A stretch of DNA of 64,000 nt, from NCBI GenBank assembly GCA_046046245.1, contig JBJOKE010000080.1, forward strand, positions 1 through 64,000, written 5' to 3'. Positions within the stretch are counted from its first letter, which is position 1. Every line of letters starts with the position of its first letter. The notes beneath the pieces were generated by a model that was not told the origin of the DNA, searched no databases, and saw only the letters and a program-made list of their open reading frames with translations. The translations under genes were made by a program, and so were the position numbers. Below are positions 28,353 to 37,593 of this stretch, piece after piece. Source of the DNA: UBA4615 sp046046245 (GTDB lineage: Bacteria > Pseudomonadota > Gammaproteobacteria > Burkholderiales > Burkholderiaceae_E).

Positions 28353-29477
28353 TCAGGCGTCGAGCGGCGCGAAGAACCCGTCGACCAGCGCGTCGCTCAC
28401 GTCGGCGTAGTCCGCCGGCGACCACCTCGGGTCGCGGGACTTGTCGATCAGCAGCGCGCGGACGCCTTCGGGGAAGTCCGGGTGACGCTGGCACTGCCGG
28501 GCGACCGCGAGGTCCATCGCGAGGACCTGCTCCAGGCCGAGCAGCCGCGCGCGGCGCATGTACTCGAAGGTCACCCGCGCGGCGGTCGGCGAGCCGTTCG
28601 CGAGATTCTTCAGCGGGCCGGCGAACCACGGCTCGGTCGCGGCGGCGTCGCGCAGCGCGTCGAGTGCCGCCTCGGCGCTGCCCGCCATCCCGATCCGGCG
28701 GATCGCGTCATGGTGGGTGCGCAGCGCGCTCGCCGGCATCTCGAGCGGCGACTCGGCGGCGAAGGCCGTGCAGAACGCGCGCAGGCGCGCGCGTCGCGCG
28801 GCGGCCGGTCCGCTCCAGTCGAGCGCCGCGAGCCGCCCGACGAACTCCGGCTGGCGTGCGTGCGCGATCGCGTGGTCGGCGAGCCGCGCGAACAGCGCGT
28901 CCGCCTCGTTGACGACCGCGCCGGTCATCGCGAGCAGCAGCCCCGCCTCGCCCGGCACGCGGTTCAGGAACCAGCCGCCGCCGACGTCCGGGAACAGCCC
29001 GATGTGGATCTCGGGCATCGCGAGCTTCAGCCCCTCGGTGACGATCCGTTCGCTGCCGGCGACCGACAGGCCGACGCCGCCGCCCATGTCGACGCCGTGC
29101 GCCCAGGTGACGAAGGGCTTCGGGTAGCGGTGGATCAGCGCATCGAGCTGGTACTCGACGTCGAAGAACGCGTCGCCGTAGACGTAGCGGCCGTCGCCCC
29201 CGGCGCGCACCTGGCGGACCACCTCGGCGACGTCGCCGCCCGCGCAGAAGCCCTTCGGCCCGTTGCCCGCGAGCATCACGCAGACGATCGAGGTGTCGGA
29301 CACCCAGGCGCGGAAGGTGTCGAGCATCGCCTGGCACATCGCCAGGTTCAGCGCGTTCAGCTGGCCGGGCCGGTTCAGCCGGGCGATGCCGATCCTCGCG
29401 CCGCCGGCGGCGCAGTCGACGGTCTCGAAGACCATGTCGTCGGTGGTCGAGGGCAGCACGGTCGGGGTGGCGCTCAT
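28353..29477 (-). CDS. 3-hydroxyisobutyryl-CoA hydrolase-type enoyl-CoA hydratase family protein
   Basis: A 374-residue crotonase-fold enzyme. The best fit is 3-hydroxyisobutyryl-CoA hydrolase of valine degradation, which frees 3-hydroxyisobutyrate from CoA. Evidence is the pair LNRPGQLNALN and GFCAGGDVAEV (oxyanion hole), then HGVDMGGGVGLSVAGSERIVTE and the subgroup signature MPEIHIGLFPDVGGGWFLNR with the catalytic Glu and Asp. The C-terminal half is longer than in enoyl-CoA hydratases, as expected for the hydrolase group. It converges with the PhzF gene. Confidence 0.9.
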   Translation of the reverse strand: MSATPTVLPSTTDDMVFETVDCAAGGARIGIARLNRPGQLNALNLAMCQAMLDTFRAWVSDTSIVCVMLAGNGPKGFCAGGDVAEVVRQVRAGGDGRYVYGDAFFDVEYQLDALIHRYPKPFVTWAHGVDMGGGVGLSVAGSERIVTEGLKLAMPEIHIGLFPDVGGGWFLNRVPGEAGLLLAMTGAVVNEADALFARLADHAIAHARQPEFVGRLAALDWSGPAAARRARLRAFCTAFAAESPLEMPASALRTHHDAIRRIGMAGSAEAALDALRDAAATEPWFAGPLKNLANGSPTAARVTFEYMRRARLLGLEQVLAMDLAVARQCQRHPDFPEGVRALLIDKSRDPRWSPADYADVSDALVDGFFAPLDA

Positions 29478-29562
29478 CGCGGATCGGGACGGTCGGTGAC
29501 GGAGACCGCGAGCCTACCAGCGCGCCGGCCCCGGTCCGTTCCGCATCCCGGCCCGTCCGGCG

Positions 29563-30672
29563 TCAGTCCGCACGCCGCAGCGTCCGCGTCTCGCCGTGCC
29601 GGTAGAGCACGAAGCGCTCGCGCGGCACGCCCTGCGCGTCGAGCGCCGCGGCCAGTGCGTCGATCGGCGCGTCGAGCGGCTCGTCGGTCAGCTCGAAGGT
29701 CCCCCAGTGGACACCGATCGCCTCGCGCGCACCGACCTCGCGGAAGATCCGGACCGCCTCGTCCGGATTCACGTGCTGGTCCTTCATGAACCACCGCGGC
29801 TCGTACGAACCGACCGGGATCGCGGCGAGGTCGATCCGGCCGATGCGCCGGCCGATCTCCTCGAAGATCGGTGCATAGCCGGTGTCGCCCGAGTACCAGA
29901 AGGTGAAGCCTGGCGCGCGGACCGCGAAACCGCCCCACAGCGTCGCGTTGCGGTCGAAGGGCGTGCGCGAGCTCCAGTGCTGGGCGGGCGTGAGCACGAG
30001 CTCGAGCGAGCCCGCGCGCAGCGTGTCCCACCAGTCGAGCCGCTCGATGCGCGTGACGCCCTCGGCACGCAGCCACGCGTCGACGCCCAGCGGCACGACG
30101 AAGCGCGGCGGCCCGCCCGGCTGCGCCTGCAGCGCGCGGACGGTCGGCGCGTCGAGGTGGTCGTAGTGGTTGTGCGAGATCAGCACCAGGTCGATCCGCG
30201 GCAGCTCGTCGAGCCGCGCGGGCAGCGCGACCCGGCGCTGCGGTCCGGCGAAGGACAGCGGCGACGCGCGCCCGGAGAAGACCGGGTCGACGAGCACGTT
30301 CGCGCCGCCGAGCTGCAGGAACAGCGTCGCGTGGCCGATCCAGGTGGCGGTGACGCGCTCGCCCCCGGTGTTGGCCCGCAGCAGCTCGAGGTCCGGACGC
30401 ACCACCGGGAAGCCGGCGTAGCCGGCGACGCGGCCCGAGGGCGGCTTCGGCAGGCCGTCGCGCAGCCGCTCCCACTGCCAGCGGGCGAACTCGGAGAACG
30501 GCTTGCCGCCGACCGGTCCGGCGATGTTAACGAAGCCCTCGGGCCGGTGGTGCGGCCTGGTCGGATCGTAGGCCGGATTGACCGTGCCGCAGGCGACGAG
30601 CGCACCGGCGAGGGCGAGGCCCGCGACACGAACGGGTCGGGTCGGCGGCAGGACGCGGGGCAGGCTCTTCAT
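29563..30672 (-). CDS. Metallo-beta-lactamase-fold lipoprotein (NAPE-PLD/RomA-like)
   Basis: A 369-residue hydrolase with an N-terminal lipoprotein signal (lipobox around LVAC), so it is probably periplasmic and membrane-anchored. The metal site is complete: WIGHATLFLQ, the HNHYDHLD motif, TPAQHWSSRTPFDRN, YSGDTGYAPIF and VHWGTFELTDEPLD. This pattern matches the NAPE-PLD-like L-ascorbate-6-phosphate lactonase group of zinc hydrolases. A phosphodiester or lactone substrate is possible, but the actual one is unknown. The ATG at 30672 gives the signal peptide. Confidence 0.87.
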   Translation of the reverse strand: MKSLPRVLPPTRPVRVAGLALAGALVACGTVNPAYDPTRPHHRPEGFVNIAGPVGGKPFSEFARWQWERLRDGLPKPPSGRVAGYAGFPVVRPDLELLRANTGGERVTATWIGHATLFLQLGGANVLVDPVFSGRASPLSFAGPQRRVALPARLDELPRIDLVLISHNHYDHLDAPTVRALQAQPGGPPRFVVPLGVDAWLRAEGVTRIERLDWWDTLRAGSLELVLTPAQHWSSRTPFDRNATLWGGFAVRAPGFTFWYSGDTGYAPIFEEIGRRIGRIDLAAIPVGSYEPRWFMKDQHVNPDEAVRIFREVGAREAIGVHWGTFELTDEPLDAPIDALAAALDAQGVPRERFVLYRHGETRTLRRAD

Positions 30673-30788
30673 GCAGGTCGGGGGGAGTCGATCGGGCTGC
30701 GTCGGGCACGGGCCTTCCGGCCTTTCGTCGCGGGGTGCCGGACGCGCCGGCCGACGTGCCGATCGCGGGCGGCGGGCCCCGGTGGCCC

Positions 30789-33131
30789 TCAGCCGGCCTT
30801 CGCCGATGCGCGCGGCAACGACAGCATCGGGTCCTTGCGCCGGGGCTCGAGCAGCCTGCCCTTGCGCCCGCGCGAGCCGCGGTACTCGTTCAGCGCGCGC
30901 AGCGTCATCGACTCCTCCATGACCTTGCCGCCGCGCCCCACGCCCGCGATCGTCAGGCCGTCGTCCCCGCAGACCAGCGCCTGCAGCAGCGCCTCCTTCG
31001 CGTCGAGGTCGACCAGCGCCGAGCCGCGGCCGCCGCTCCTGAGCACGCGCAGCTCGTCGAGGCCGAAGACCAGCATCCGCGGCCGCTCGCCGCTGCCCGC
31101 CAGGCAGACCACGTGCGACGCACCCGCCGGGAAGACCGCCGGCCGCGCCGGCGTGTCGCCGTCGTCGAGCGTGACGAACTGCCGGCCCGCCTTGTTGCGA
31201 CCGACGAGGTCGCCCGCCTGGCAGACCAGGCCGTTGCCGCCGCGCGTGCTGAGCAGCACGCCGGCCTCGGCCTTCGCCGCGAAGACGTGCTCGATCCGCA
31301 CGCCGGGCTCGAGCTCGAAGAAGGAGGTGACCGGCACGCCGTCGCCGCGCGCCGACGGCAGCGAGGCCACCGGCACCGAATGCACGCGGCCGGTCGAGCC
31401 GACGGCGAACAGCTGGTCGGTGGTCATCACCTCGTAGGCGCCGTAGTAGGCGTCGCCGGCCTTGAAGGTGAACTGGCTCCAGTCGTGGCCATGGCCCTGC
31501 CGCGCCCGCACCCACCCCTTGCCGGACACGATGACGGTGACCGGCTCCTCGGCGATCTTGACCTCGACGACGGTGCGCGCGGCCGCCTCGATCAGCGTGC
31601 GGCGGTCGTCCCCGTACTGCTTCGCGTCGGCTTCGATCTCCCTGACCAGCTGCCGGCGCTGCGCGGACTCGCTGTCCAGCAGCGCAGCCAGCTGCTCGCG
31701 CTCCTTGCGCAGCGCGGCGAGCTCCTGCTCGATGCGGATCGCCTCGAGCCGCGCGAGCTGCCGCAGCCGGATCTCGAGGATGTCCTCGGCCTGCCGGTCC
31801 GACAGCGCGAAGCGCGCGATCAGCGCGGCCTTCGGATCGTCGGACTCGCGGATGATGCGGATCACCTCGTCGATGTTCAGCAGCACCAGCTGCCGGCCCT
31901 CGAGGATGTGGATCCGGTCGTCGACCTTGCCGAGACGGTGCCGCGTGCGTCGCACCACGGTCTCGAGCCGGAACGCGATCCACTCGGACAGCACCTCGAC
32001 CAGCGGCTTCTGGCGCGGCCGGCCGTCGCGGCCGATCATCACCAGGTTGACCGGGACGCCCGCCTCGAGGCTGGTGTGCGCGAGCAGCACGTTCAGCAGC
32101 TCCTGCTGGCCGACCTTCGAGGTCCGCGGCTCGAACACCAGCCGCACCGGCGCCTCGCGGCCCGACTCGTCGCGGACCGCGTCGAGCACGCCCAGCACGG
32201 TCTGCTTCAGCTGCAGCTGCTCGGGCGTCAGCGCCTTCTTGCCGAGTCGCACCTTCGGGTTCGTCAGCTCCTCGATCTCCTCGAGGACCTTCGCGGCCGA
32301 CACGCCGTGCGGCAGCTCGGTGACCACCAGCTGCCACTGCCCGCGCGCGAGTTCCTCGACGCCGTGGCGCGCGCGCAGCTTGATCGAGCCGCGGCCGCCC
32401 GCGTAGATCTCGCGCAGGTCGGCCGGCGAGGAGATCACCTGGCCGCCGCCGGGGAAGTCCGGGCCGGGCATCACCTCGAGCAGCGCGTCGATGCCGGCCT
32501 GCGGGTTGCGGACCAGCGTGACCGCCGCGGCCGCGACCTCGCGCAGGTTGTGCGGCGGGATCTCGGTCGCCATGCCCACCGCGATCCCCGAGGCGCCGTT
32601 GAGCAGCACCATCGGCAGCCGCGCGGGCAGCAGCGCCGGCTCCTGCGTCGAGCCGTCGTAGTTGGGGACGAAATCGACCGTGCCCTGGTCGATCTCGTCG
32701 AGCAGCAGCCGCGCGTAGGGCGTGAGCCGCACCTCGGTGTAGCGCATCGCGGCGGCGCCGTCGCCGTCGCGCGAGCCGAAGTTGCCCTGCCCGTCGATCA
32801 GCGGATAGCGCAGCGTGAAGGACTGCGCCATCCGCACGAGCGCGTCGTAGGCGGCGGTGTCGCCGTGCGGATGGAAGCGACCGAGCACGTCGCCGACCAC
32901 GCGCGCCGACTTCACCGGCTTCGCCGCGGGGCCGAGGCCCATCTCGTTCATCGCATGCAGGATCCGGCGCTGCACCGGCTTCTGGCCGTCGGCCACGTCG
33001 GGCAGCGCACGCCCCTTGACCACCGAGACCGCGTAGTCGAGGTAGGCGCGCTCGGCGTAGCGCGCGAGCGTCAGCGAGGTGTCGTCGTCGGGCGGCGGCG
33101 GGGCCGCGTCGAACAGGTTCGGTTGGTCCAT
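30789..33131 (-). CDS. parC: DNA topoisomerase IV subunit A
   Basis: ParC is the DNA-cleaving subunit of topoisomerase IV, which decatenates daughter chromosomes with ParE. Its 780 residues align from end to end with E. coli ParC. The active-site Tyr is in AAMRYTEVRL. The helix of the quinolone region reads HPHGDTAAYDALV, with Thr and Asp at the places of E. coli Ser80 and Glu84. This is conservative and no resistance claim is made. The C-terminal beta-propeller begins around KIAEEPVTVIVSGKGW. Phrasing such as LPARLPMVLLNGASGIAVGM supports ParC over GyrA, as does the parE gene 46 bases upstream. Confidence 0.96.
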   Translation of the reverse strand: MDQPNLFDAAPPPPDDDTSLTLARYAERAYLDYAVSVVKGRALPDVADGQKPVQRRILHAMNEMGLGPAAKPVKSARVVGDVLGRFHPHGDTAAYDALVRMAQSFTLRYPLIDGQGNFGSRDGDGAAAMRYTEVRLTPYARLLLDEIDQGTVDFVPNYDGSTQEPALLPARLPMVLLNGASGIAVGMATEIPPHNLREVAAAAVTLVRNPQAGIDALLEVMPGPDFPGGGQVISSPADLREIYAGGRGSIKLRARHGVEELARGQWQLVVTELPHGVSAAKVLEEIEELTNPKVRLGKKALTPEQLQLKQTVLGVLDAVRDESGREAPVRLVFEPRTSKVGQQELLNVLLAHTSLEAGVPVNLVMIGRDGRPRQKPLVEVLSEWIAFRLETVVRRTRHRLGKVDDRIHILEGRQLVLLNIDEVIRIIRESDDPKAALIARFALSDRQAEDILEIRLRQLARLEAIRIEQELAALRKEREQLAALLDSESAQRRQLVREIEADAKQYGDDRRTLIEAAARTVVEVKIAEEPVTVIVSGKGWVRARQGHGHDWSQFTFKAGDAYYGAYEVMTTDQLFAVGSTGRVHSVPVASLPSARGDGVPVTSFFELEPGVRIEHVFAAKAEAGVLLSTRGGNGLVCQAGDLVGRNKAGRQFVTLDDGDTPARPAVFPAGASHVVCLAGSGERPRMLVFGLDELRVLRSGGRGSALVDLDAKEALLQALVCGDDGLTIAGVGRGGKVMEESMTLRALNEYRGSRGRKGRLLEPRRKDPMLSLPRASAKAG

Positions 33132-33177
33132 GGGAGCCGTCGTGTCGTGTGGGCGGGGGCGCGGGCGGGAGACGTCG

Positions 33178-35187
33178 TCAGACGTCGACCTCCACCTCGT
33201 TGCCGTGCTCCTCGATCCAGCTGCGCCGCGCGGCCGCCTCCCCCTTGCCCATCAGCATCGTGAAGCGCTCGGTGGTGGCGCGGGTGTCGGTATCGCCGAA
33301 GGCCACGCGCAGCAGCCGGCGCGTGTCGGGGTTCAGCGTGGTCTCCCACAGCTGCTCGGCCGTCATCTCGCCCAGGCCCTTGAAGCGCGAGATGCTCCAC
33401 GAGCCCTCGCGCAGGCCGTCCTTCCTCAGCTTGTCCTCGGCGTGCCGGAGCTCGCCCTCGTCGAGGCAGTAGACCTTGCGCAGCGGCCGCCTGCCCTGCG
33501 CCGGCACGTCGATGCGGAACAGCGGCGGCCGCGCGACGCACACGTGGCCGGCCTCGATCAGCCGCGGGAAGTGACGGAAGAACAGCGTCAGCAGCAGCAC
33601 CTGGATGTGCGCGCCGTCGACGTCCGCGTCGGACAGGATGCAGATCTTGCCGTAGCGCAGGTTGGAGAGGTCCGGCGTGTCCTGCGGACCGTGCGGATCC
33701 ACGCCGATCGCCACCGCGATGTCGTGGATCTCGGTGTTGGCGAACAGCCGGTCGCGGTCGGTCTCCCAGGTGTTCAGCACCTTGCCGCGCAGCGGCAGGA
33801 TCGCCTGGAACTCCTTGTCGCGGCCCATCTTCGCCGAGCCGCCGGCCGAATCGCCCTCAACGAGGAAGACCTCGTTGCGGCCGAGGTCCGTGCTCTCGCA
33901 GTCGGTGAGCTTGCCGGGCAGCACCGCGACGCCCGAGCTCTTGCGCTTCTCGACCTTCTGCGCCGATCGCTGGCGCGCCTGAGCCTGGCGGATGACGAGG
34001 TCCGCGAGCTTGCGGCCCCAGTCGACGTGCTGGTTCAGCCAGAGCTCGAACTGACCCTTCGCGAAGCCGGAGACCAGCCGCAGCGCGTCGCGCGAGTTCA
34101 GCCGCTCCTTGATCTGGCCCTGGAACTGCGGGTCGAGCACCTTCGCCGAGAGCACGAAACTCGCCCGCGCGAACGCGTCCTCGGGCATCAGCTTCACGCC
34201 CTTGGGCAGCAGCGAATGGAGCTCGACGAAGCCCTTGATCGCGGCGAACAGGCCTTCGCGCAGCCCGGACTCGTGAGTCCCGCCGGCGGGCGTGGGGATC
34301 AGGTTCACGTAGGACTCGCGGACCAGCGCGCCCGACTCGGTCCAGGCGACGATCCACTGCGCGCCCTCGCCCTCGGCGAAGGTCTCGTGGCCGGCGTCGG
34401 CGTACTGCTCGCCCTCGAAGAGCGGCACCACCGGCCCGCCCTCGGTACCGGCCGCGCCGGCACCTTCGGCCGCGAGCGCCTCGGCGAGGTAGCCGCGCAG
34501 GCCTTCGGCGTACTGCCAGACGCGGGCCTGGCCGGTCTTCTCGACGAGCAGCGTGACCTTCACGCCCGGCAGCAGCACCGCCTTCGAGCGCAGCAGCCGC
34601 TCGAGCTCGCCCATCGGCAGCGCCTGGCTGTCGAAGTACTTCGGATCGGGCCAGACCTCGACCCGCGTGCCCCGGCCGCGTTCGCCCTTGTCCGCGGGCC
34701 GCGACGCGAGCGGCTGCGAGACCTCGCCGCCCGCGAACACGATGGTGTGCACGCCGTGGCCGCGATCGTCCGGCCGCCAGACCGTGACCTTGAGCCGAGT
34801 CGACAGCGCGTTGGTGACCGACACGCCGACGCCGTGCAGCCCGCCCGAGAAGCTGTAGGCGCCGCCCGCCTGCTTGTCGAACTTGCCGCCCGCGTGCAGC
34901 CGCGTGAAGACGATCTCGACGGTGGGCACGCCCTCCTCGGGATGCAGGCCCACCGGGATGCCCCGGCCGTCGTCCTCGACCGCGACGCCGCCGTCGGCCA
35001 GCAGCGTGACCGCGATGGTCTTCGCGTGGCCGGCCAACGCCTCGTCGGCCGCGTTGTCGATCACCTCCTGGACGATGTGCAGCGGGTTGTCGGTCCGGGT
35101 GTACATGCCCGGACGCTGTCGGACGGGCTCTAGACCCTTCAGGACCCGGATCGAGGCTTCGGTGTAGTCGTTCTTGCGTGTCGCCAT
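33178..35187 (-). CDS. parE: DNA topoisomerase IV subunit B
   Basis: ParE is the ATPase subunit of topoisomerase IV. The GHKL domain has EVIDNAADEALAGH, VEDDGRGIPVG, GGLHGVGVSVTNALS and a transducer domain after it. The TOPRIM domain has NEVFLVEGDSAGGSAKMGRD and ILSDADVDGAHI with the metal-binding acidic residues. SISRFKGLGEMTAEQLWETT is the closing signature, where TAEQLWETT is typical of ParE. The ATG at 35187 (MATRKNDYTEASI) is the family start. The gene precedes parC, and a LexA-like box lies 87 bp upstream. Confidence 0.96.
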   Translation of the reverse strand: MATRKNDYTEASIRVLKGLEPVRQRPGMYTRTDNPLHIVQEVIDNAADEALAGHAKTIAVTLLADGGVAVEDDGRGIPVGLHPEEGVPTVEIVFTRLHAGGKFDKQAGGAYSFSGGLHGVGVSVTNALSTRLKVTVWRPDDRGHGVHTIVFAGGEVSQPLASRPADKGERGRGTRVEVWPDPKYFDSQALPMGELERLLRSKAVLLPGVKVTLLVEKTGQARVWQYAEGLRGYLAEALAAEGAGAAGTEGGPVVPLFEGEQYADAGHETFAEGEGAQWIVAWTESGALVRESYVNLIPTPAGGTHESGLREGLFAAIKGFVELHSLLPKGVKLMPEDAFARASFVLSAKVLDPQFQGQIKERLNSRDALRLVSGFAKGQFELWLNQHVDWGRKLADLVIRQAQARQRSAQKVEKRKSSGVAVLPGKLTDCESTDLGRNEVFLVEGDSAGGSAKMGRDKEFQAILPLRGKVLNTWETDRDRLFANTEIHDIAVAIGVDPHGPQDTPDLSNLRYGKICILSDADVDGAHIQVLLLTLFFRHFPRLIEAGHVCVARPPLFRIDVPAQGRRPLRKVYCLDEGELRHAEDKLRKDGLREGSWSISRFKGLGEMTAEQLWETTLNPDTRRLLRVAFGDTDTRATTERFTMLMGKGEAAARRSWIEEHGNEVEVDV

Positions 35188-35274
35188 GGCGCGATTATCG
35201 CGCGGCGCGACCGTGGCCCCGACGCCGACCCGGGTGCGTTCCGGGACGCGGGCCGGGGCGCGTCGCCCGCGGTA

Positions 35275-35290
35275 CTGTGTTTCCATACAG
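35275..35290 (-). promoter_or_regulatory. LexA (SOS) box-like palindrome upstream of parE
   Basis: CTGTGTTTCCATACAG on the plus strand has the CTGT-N8-ACAG form of the beta/gammaproteobacterial LexA operator, with 12 of 16 bases matching the idealised E. coli box by my count. It sits 87 bp before the parE start codon in an otherwise non-coding gap of 150 bp. Confidence 0.5.
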
Positions 35291-35337
35291 TCATGGTACA
35301 CCCGCAGCCCGTCGGCACGCGGGTCCCGCCGGGCCGT

Positions 35338-35478
35338 TCAGCGCAGACCGCACCAGGCCATGAAGGCGCCGAGGTCCACGACCCAGCCGGGTCGCAGGTA
35401 GAGCGAGAAGGTGCCGGCCAGCGCCGCGGCGGCGCCGAGCCAGGCGACCGCCCGCAGTCCCGGCCGCCGCGTCCCCAT
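35338..35478 (-). CDS. 46-residue single-span membrane peptide after kup
   Basis: This short gene begins two bases after the kup stop (TGA-GC-ATG), so it is probably translationally coupled to kup. The product has a basic N-terminus (MGTRRPGLR), one hydrophobic helix (AVAWLGAAAALAGTFSLYL) and a short tail RPGWVVDLGAFMAWCGLR. Small betaproteobacterial membrane proteins with a comparable LYLRP pattern are known to me only as hypothetical proteins. A role as a Kup accessory peptide, in the manner of KdpF, is speculation from position alone. Confidence 0.65.
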   Translation of the reverse strand: MGTRRPGLRAVAWLGAAAALAGTFSLYLRPGWVVDLGAFMAWCGLR

Positions 35479-35480
35479 GC

Positions 35481-37352
35481 TCAGATCGCCACCTGCGAGC
35501 CGAGCTCGATGACCCGGTTCGGCGGCAGCCGGAAGTAATTCGCCGCGCTCGGGCTGTTCTGCATCATCCAGCCGAACAGCGAGCGTCGCCAGCCGAACGG
35601 GCCGCGCCGCGAGACCGAGACGATCACCGGCTTGCTGGTGAAGAACGAGGTGTCGTCGAGGTCGAGGTCGAGCCCCTTGCGGCGTGCCAGCTTCAGCGCA
35701 CGCCGGATGTCCGGGTCCTCGCGGAAGCCGAAGTGGGCGACCAGCCGCATCACGCCGCTGTTGCCCCGCTGCAGCTCGATCCGCTCGTCGTCGTTCACCC
35801 GCGGCGTGTCGTCGAACTCCACCGTCATGAAGACCGTCTGCTCGTGCACCACCTTGTTGTGCTTGAGGTTGTGCAGGAAGCTGCCCGGATAGCCCAGCCG
35901 CGTCGAGCTGAAGAAGACCGCCGCGCCCGGCACGCGCGGGATGTCGGAGAGATCAAGGTTCAGCTCGTCGCGGGCCACCCGCGGCAGCGCCTCCTTGCGG
36001 GCCCGCATGATCTCGATGCCGCGTCGCCAGGTCGTCAGCACCGTGAACATCACCGCCGCGACCGCCAGCGGGAACCAGCCGCCCTCGGTGACCTTGCTGA
36101 TGTTGGCCGAGAAGAAGCCGACCTCGAGCACGAGGAAGACCGCGAGCAGCGGCAGCAGGAGCTTCGCCTTCGAGCCGGGCGCGAGCAGCGTCGCGATGAC
36201 CAGCAGGATCGAGCCGATCAGCAGGTCGCCCGAGACCGCGATGCCGTATGCCGCCGCGAGGTTCGACGAGCTGCGGAAGGTCAGCACCAGCAGCAGCACC
36301 GCCACCAGCAGCAGCCAGTTGACCACCGGAATGTAGACCTGGCCGCGCGAGGTGTCCGAGGTGTAGAGGACCTTGAGCCGCGGCAGGTAGTTCAGCCGCG
36401 ACGCCTGCTGGGTGACCGAGAACGCACCCGAGATCGTCGCCTGAGACGCGATCACCGTCGCCAGCGTCGCGAGCATGACCAGCGGCACCCGCAGCGGCTC
36501 GGGGGCGAGCAGGAAGAACGGGTTGCGCACCGCCTCGGGGTCGCGCAGCACCAGCGCGCCCTGCCCGAGGTAGTTCAGCATCAGGCAGGGGAACACCAGG
36601 GTGAACCATCCGATGCGGATCGGCCTGCGCCCGAAGTGGCCCAGGTCCGCGTAGAGCGCCTCGGCGCCGGTCATCGACAGGAAGACCGCCGACAGGGCGA
36701 CGAAGGTCCACTCCGGGTGCTCGAGCGTGAAGACGATCGCGTGCCGCGGGTCGAGCGCGCCGAGGATCTCGGGCGTCCTCGCGATGCTCGCGATGCCGAG
36801 GGCGGCGAGCACCAGGAACCAGACGACCATCACCGGCCCGAACAGCGCGCCGACCTTCGCCGAGCCGCTGCGCTGGAGCATGAACAGGCCGACGAGGATC
36901 AGCAGCGCGATCGGCACCACGAAGTGCGACAGCCCCGGCTCGACGATCGTGATGCCCTCGACCGCCGACAGCACCGAGATGGCCGGCGTGATGACCGCGT
37001 CGCCGAAGAAGAGCGAGGCCGCGAAGATGCCGAGCACGCCGATGCACCAGCCGAGCCGGGGCCGGTCGCGAACCAGCGCGAGCGCAGTCGACAGCAGCGC
37101 GAGCACCCCGCCCTCGCCGCGGTGGTCGAAGCGCAGCATCACCGTCACGTACTTCAGCGAGACGATGATCGTGACCGCCCAGAAGATCATCGACAGGACC
37201 GGGTAGACCTTGTCGGGCGTCAGCGGCAGGCCACCCTCCTCGAGGAAGGCTTCCTTGAACGCATACAGCGGGCTGGTCCCGATGTCGCCGAAGACGACGC
37301 CGAGCGCGGCGAGCACCAGCGGCGACAGGCGCTGCGTCGATGGGGCGGTCAT
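35481..37352 (-). CDS. kup: Kup-type low-affinity potassium transporter
   Basis: A 623-residue K+:H+ symporter of the KUP/HAK/KT family. The N-terminal signature ALGVVFGDIGTSPLYAFKEAF contains the conserved GDIGTSPLY. About twelve helices are followed by a cytoplasmic C-terminal domain that starts near residue 460. DAVITPAISVLSAVEG is the second conserved stretch, which forms the K+ path. It provides constitutive K+ uptake in many Gram-negative bacteria. The tail ends FRLPPNRVIELGSQVAI, normal for the family. Confidence 0.96.
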   Translation of the reverse strand: MTAPSTQRLSPLVLAALGVVFGDIGTSPLYAFKEAFLEEGGLPLTPDKVYPVLSMIFWAVTIIVSLKYVTVMLRFDHRGEGGVLALLSTALALVRDRPRLGWCIGVLGIFAASLFFGDAVITPAISVLSAVEGITIVEPGLSHFVVPIALLILVGLFMLQRSGSAKVGALFGPVMVVWFLVLAALGIASIARTPEILGALDPRHAIVFTLEHPEWTFVALSAVFLSMTGAEALYADLGHFGRRPIRIGWFTLVFPCLMLNYLGQGALVLRDPEAVRNPFFLLAPEPLRVPLVMLATLATVIASQATISGAFSVTQQASRLNYLPRLKVLYTSDTSRGQVYIPVVNWLLLVAVLLLVLTFRSSSNLAAAYGIAVSGDLLIGSILLVIATLLAPGSKAKLLLPLLAVFLVLEVGFFSANISKVTEGGWFPLAVAAVMFTVLTTWRRGIEIMRARKEALPRVARDELNLDLSDIPRVPGAAVFFSSTRLGYPGSFLHNLKHNKVVHEQTVFMTVEFDDTPRVNDDERIELQRGNSGVMRLVAHFGFREDPDIRRALKLARRKGLDLDLDDTSFFTSKPVIVSVSRRGPFGWRRSLFGWMMQNSPSAANYFRLPPNRVIELGSQVAI

Positions 37353-37440
37353 GGAAGGCGGGGGCCGGTCGCGATGGTGGCGGATGCTAGCACCGGGAGG
37401 CCGCGGACGGCACGGGCCGCGCCGGGCAACCCGACCCGCG

Positions 37441-37593
37441 CTAGGCCGGCTTGTTCTTGGCCTTGCCCTTCGGCATCACCACCGTCATCGGCGGCGTGGG
37501 CCGCGGCGACACCGAGGACAGCTCCTTCGGCGGCGCGCTGTCCTTCTTCGGCTTCTTGACCATCTTGTTGCTGCGTTGCACGCCCTTGGGCAT
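37441..37593 (-). CDS. 50-residue basic MPKGVQR peptide
   Basis: A tiny Lys/Pro-rich protein beginning MPKGVQRSNKMVKKPKKD and ending MPKGKAKNKPA. A strong GAGGAG ribosome-binding site 7 bases before the ATG decides the start. I recall peptides with the same MPKGVQRSN opening annotated as hypothetical in Burkholderiales, so conservation argues it is real. The composition suggests a nucleic-acid-binding or disordered protein. No function can be assigned. It sits 88 bases after the kup start on the same strand. Confidence 0.7.
   Translation of the reverse strand: MPKGVQRSNKMVKKPKKDSAPPKELSSVSPRPTPPMTVVMPKGKAKNKPA

Noticed and set aside
30789..33131. Quinolone-resistance changes in ParC
   Set aside because: Thr and Asp at the E. 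coli Ser80 and Glu84 places are conservative and may be the natural state of the lineage. No resistance can be inferred.
35293..35538. Plus-strand frame beginning MVHPQPVGTRVPPG just after the LexA-like box
   Set aside because: I considered it as a possible SOS gene. It overlaps the 46-residue peptide gene and the kup 3' end antisense, and the product is low complexity without a ribosome-binding site.
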